A stretch of 64,000 bases of DNA from Symsagittifera roscoffensis (taxonomy: Eukaryota; Xenacoelomorpha; Acoela; Convolutidae): the NCBI RefSeq assembly GCF_963678635.1, contig NC_087064.1, positions 18,340,509 through 18,404,508 on the forward strand, given 5' to 3'. Position numbers and translations under genes: made by a program. Numbering within the stretch: position 1 is the first letter of the stretch; the number at the start of each line of letters is the position of its first letter. Shown piece by piece: positions 60,508-64,000 of the stretch. The notes under the pieces are model-generated. The model made no database searches. It was given only the letters and a program-made list of their open reading frames with translations, and was not told the origin of the DNA.

Positions 60508-62844
60508 TTACTAGACCTTGACTATGAGGGTTGTACAAACTAACTCAGACTTTTAAAAATAGTTACAAACAGAGATGAAAATCTTATATTTGTCTATTTT
60601 CAAGTTTTTCCAGACTCCGCACATCTAGCACAATTTGAACAACACCAATGTCATATCCAACTAGGTGATAATTTTCATTATCATGGTACACATGGACGTT
60701 TAAGTTATGACTTAAACGATAAAAACTGGATAGCTCACAGTGGAATAAATAACCCATCGAATTCTAAAGCAGACACAACAAAGTTCAGGATATCAGGAAA
60801 AAAGTGTTTCGAATGGAAAACCTAGCTAGAAAAAGTACAACTAACACAAGATGTAAGAAAAGACAATATAATACGTAAAGGAATTCGCTCAACTTGTAAG
60901 AATGATCAAGGATTTTGCGACCCCGCTACACGAAAACAGGCAACCATAGTTTGGATCCCTGAAGACACATGTACAACATTTCAAGTCGCTAAAATTCAAG
61001 CAAGAGTGATAAAAATTCACAAAAAGTATTTTATAATACCCATATCCTTCGATAAAATAAATTCTGATCGAACAAGATCAAACCTAAGTGAAAATAAGAA
61101 TATTCACGGTATAGAAAATATAGTAACACGTTTTAAAATTTACTCTGAAACTAAAGTAGCATGCAAAAATCCAAAAACCAAAAACTGTTTTTTGAACCCA
61201 ATAGTCCATGTCAAATACAAAAACAATTTGACATAAAAACAGGCAAACTAATCCTTGATATGGCCGAGCCAAATCAAAACAAAAGAGACGAAAAATCTTT
61301 TATCCCGGTAACATTTTACAAAAGTAATGGGACCATTAGAGGAAAAATTTTTCCAGAAAACCAGTATACATCTAGACTTTGAGAACTATCACTAATGAAG
61401 AACACACATTTTAGGGCAATTCAGTATGACGTTCATCTCGATATTAAACTAGATTACACAATTAGCCGATTTTTTGAAGAAAAATACTTTCCAGAACTCG
61501 AAACACTAGATAATTTATCTGAACTAGAATGAACACAAATCTTACTACCTCTCGCTTTAGCAGTACTCAGTATAGCTTAGGCAGCATACCTTTCTGTCAG
61601 GGAACCACTCTAATTCCATTGATTATGAAGGAAACATTCTTTGGTATTACACTTGCACTAAAATGTCTCACAACTTTATATTTTTGAAGACATGAGATGC
61701 TACCAATTTATATCTAGATTTTATGAAAATAAATACATTTTGTAGACACCTTATCACGTCAAACATATTTTCCAGATACAGCTGACCATGTGGATCTGAA
61801 AACAGCCATATTGTAGTTTACCTTAACCCAAACGAAAATAAATATTATCTTCTCACTCCATACCCTATTTTAAGGCCACCTTTAAAAAACTTCTCACCTG
61901 AAAGCATAAGCGCAATCGCTCGCAACCCAAATATAAATCTACAATAAAAAGGCATATACTCCAAATCCGACATAGAAAATCACATTCGAACACAACATTT
62001 TCAAGAAATTCTCATTAAAACGGAAACAAACCGAAGACAATCAATTGATCAAAACCTCTGCAAAATAGCTAAAACAGCAGGTTTTTCAGACATTTATCGT
62101 AAAGACTACAGTGGAAACTTTAAGTTCATTGAAGAAAATATTTGAATGAAGGGAGAAAAATATTGTCCACAAGATATTAGACCAATTAATATTTTTAGTT
62201 TTTTGAATATCAAAAACGAACTTCTAGCAATTTTAGTGTGGCCCTGCTATATCTTAGAAAGATTGACTATGTTATATGCAATGCTTAACTTTATAGAATC
62301 TCTCTTCTCACTACTAAAAGATCCAAAACACATGCGCTATACACACAAGTCAATAGACAAGCTAGCGTAGCACGAATTTCATTCGCAGGATTTTCCACCT
62401 CTATTAAAAAAAAACTTCTTGACGCACAAATTAGTGAATACAATGAATACAAAACCAAACGCATACAATACTCCACAAGATAATAAAAAAAGTACACCTG
62501 CAGCATCATCACATTTACCCAGGTTACGAAAAAATCACCCTCCATCACAAATCCCACAAAACTAGTGAGATACACCTTCGACCGCCGAACGAATGTTACA
62601 TAATAGTAACTTACAACTTAGCCCTTTATATCATATAACTCTTCAAAAGCCCACCATCGACGATTATTTGAACAAATTGTAGAACAACCGCACGACTTAA
62701 CTTTTTGCTCTCAAAAAATCATCTTTTTAGCCTATGTTGATGAGCCGCCAAGTGTGATTCCTCAACCGTTCCCTTTCCTATCCATCCCTTTCCTATCCCT
62801 CACTTCTTCTCACCTAGCCAGTTTTTTTTTCTAACTCGCCAAGC
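60508..62844 (+). pseudogene. Env-like region, copy F, N-terminally truncated
   Basis: Tandem duplicate of 56,448-58,758, starting abruptly at ttactagaccttg after the leader island. Best-preserved ectodomain reading: CHIQLGDNFHYHGTHGRLSY (about 60,650-60,710), ATIVWIPEDTCTTFQVAKIQ (about 60,940-61,000), then overlapping open stretches at 61,006-61,236 and 61,161-61,382 in different frames, showing a frameshift near 61,190. FPELETLDNLSELE is near 61,490. It ends in the membrane span and tail. Relative to copy E it retains about 27 bp at 62,150. Confidence 0.45.
62146..62370 (+). pseudogene. Env-like membrane-span fragment
   Basis: 74-codon open stretch with a long hydrophobic segment (LLAILVWPCYILERLTMLYA and following) and then basic residues (KDPKHMRYTHKS). 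It looks like a membrane anchor with cytoplasmic stop-transfer charges. Confidence 0.5.
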
Positions 62845-63234
62845 ATGGACTCTGACGACTCAAAACAAACCGTTTTTGACACTAGTTCTAATTTTAATAA
62901 CTCAGAAGTTGAAACATTCCTAGATTCCGATCCAAGTCCCACTAATTTATCTCAACATTTTTTCCAACCTATAACTCCCCCTACCCCTGTTATAAACTCT
63001 ACCTCCACCTCCTCGCATCCTGACGCTGCCCCTATCCTGTCCCCCCTTTCAAGTGATGTACTTGATGTCCCAAGCCCTATCACAGATGACCAACCAGAGC
63101 AAGATTTAGACAATTTTATTACTCACCAGCAACAGATTCATAACACCACTAACTCAATAACTCTTCATCGGCTAACCCACTCTGCTTCATCCGGCATGTG
63201 GACAGATGCGATAGAGGATTGGGAATTTTTATGA
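62845..63234 (+). CDS. Pro/Ser/Thr-rich ORF, 129 codons, second copy
   Basis: Duplicate of the C-terminal 129 codons at 58,759-59,147. The upstream frame is closed here by a run of nine T (62,822-62,830; eight in the other copy), which shifts YVDEP...FLSLTSSHL out of frame. Nine residue differences from the other copy. Probably a remnant of an env-like tail, not an independent gene. Confidence 0.4.
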   Translation: MDSDDSKQTVFDTSSNFNNSEVETFLDSDPSPTNLSQHFFQPITPPTPVINSTSTSSHPDAAPILSPLSSDVLDVPSPITDDQPEQDLDNFITHQQQIHNTTNSITLHRLTHSASSGMWTDAIEDWEFL

Positions 63235-63268
63235 AACGCAAACAAGAATTTTTATGAAACGTAAACAC
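63223..63268 (+). repeat. 23-bp tandem repeat over the ORF stop, second copy
   Basis: Copies at 63,223 and 63,246 beginning gaatttttatgaaacg; equivalent to 59,136-59,181. Confidence 0.75.
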
Positions 63269-63934
63269 CCAAACACTATACCACAATTCCTCAATAACCG
63301 CCCAGCATCATCTGGACTCCTCTACCATCACCCATGTCATACTAATACACCATTTCAAGTAGAAAACTTTCCCTTCTTCCTCCAATACACCTAATAAACT
63401 AGAGAAAACTCAGCCCAACCAGCACATGTGTTGATGAATATTCCCTACTCCCAACCCTTTCACATGGATAACATATTATCACTTCACTAACCCAGTAAAA
63501 GTACCCCTAAGAAAAAAATACAGACGACGATGAGCTTGGCGACTCAATCAATCATCAAATGACTTACGCACTCCACCTAAATCAATTTACAAACATAGGC
63601 TTAAATCAACACAACAAAATAACACAAGAAAGCTAATCAAAATTCTATTAATAACTATGAACATACTGTCGTCGGATATATGGAAGACTCATCAAGTGAC
63701 ACTGACCCTAATGTAAACGTACAACTAAGCGAAAAGTTCTTTTTATCAAATCAGAATACCTTTTCACCTCGATATTACTAATAACAATTCGACCACATTA
63801 TCGACGACAAACTCATGAACACAAAAACAGACAAACCAATTTGCAATGAAATTGTCAATCTACACTAATATTTAGTTTTCTAACACCGTAAGAATAAGAT
63901 ATTAACTGTTTTCTGCGGTCACCCAAGAAGTCAA
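63269..63934 (+). other. Post-ORF region, second copy
   Basis: Duplicate of 59,182-59,847 with scattered substitutions. No gene seen. The same acidic coding-like traces are present. Confidence 0.35.
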
Positions 63935-64000
63935 TGTCAACCTCGTGCCTGAACTTCTTTGGCCACTTTTACGCACTAGAAACGTAATCCGTATGCTTGC
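63935..64000 (+). mobile_element. Candidate LTR, 5' 66 bp, cut by the window edge
   Basis: Matches 59,848-59,913 starting TGTCAACCTCGTGCC, with one or a few changes. If it continues outside the window it would provide the second LTR copy needed to test the LTR call. Confidence 0.35.

Larger units (their letters stand above)
60508..64000 (+). repeat. 4,060-bp tandem duplication, second copy, cut by window edge
   Basis: Collinear with 56,448-59,913. Whether a third copy follows cannot be seen. Confidence 0.9.

Noticed and set aside
1-64000. Alternative genetic code (TAA/TAG as Gln) to explain the many in-frame stops
   Set aside because: Stops of all three types occur at unrelated positions (for example TAA where Tyr or Ile is expected, TGA where Tyr is expected), and frameshifts accompany them. 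Decay explains this; reassignment does not.

Overview
This window is AT-rich eukaryotic repeat DNA. I see no intact host gene, tRNA, rRNA or CRISPR array. It consists almost entirely of decayed pieces of one family of Ty3/gypsy-type LTR retroelement, all on the + strand. The family call rests on translated motifs: an RT palm segment (FYGISIGAAVFSSFM), an RNase H segment (LFTDHKPINFLFTQK), an RNase H-integrase linker with ALPDSLSR, an integrase zinc-finger CITCQ, and an integrase core (WIAKFGLPEIFVTDNGTEF). The + strand is A-rich and G-poor throughout. The host taxon cannot be fixed from the sequence; an invertebrate-type genome is only a guess.

Layout: 1-5,390 is the only copy with a gag-like part, RT, RNase H, integrase and a 3' tail in order. 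It is broken by stops, frameshifts and deletions. An env-like third-ORF region follows (5,391-7,530). From about 7.5 to 55 kb the same few pieces recur as an array whose commonest unit is about 2.93 kb. Each unit runs from inside RNase H, through the linker and integrase, to a hydrophobic tail. The tail is joined to the next unit at an identical chimeric junction (attcataaatcctagcag), seen 12 times. Env-like segments interrupt the array at 16.3-17.3, 30.2-32.3 and 41.0-42.0 kb.

Superimposed on this is a tandem segmental duplication of about 24.7 kb (3,241-27,980 and 27,981-52,702). The two copies have since diverged by small deletions, local gene conversion and replacement of one 2.9-kb unit. 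The block to the right of 52.7 kb is less decayed and probably represents the parental flank. The right end (55.0-64 kb) carries the longest env-like region, a Pro/Ser-rich ORF, a candidate LTR with primer-binding-site-like sequence, and a GC-richer leader. About 4.06 kb of this is itself tandemly duplicated.

How it works together: integrase lesions (loss of the expected catalytic Glu, a frameshift just after the first catalytic Asp, a stop before it) are shared by every unit I compared. The element was therefore dead before it was amplified. The array grew by recombination (unequal exchange, conversion, microhomology deletion), not by retrotransposition. It is best read as a nascent complex satellite made from a retroelement corpse.
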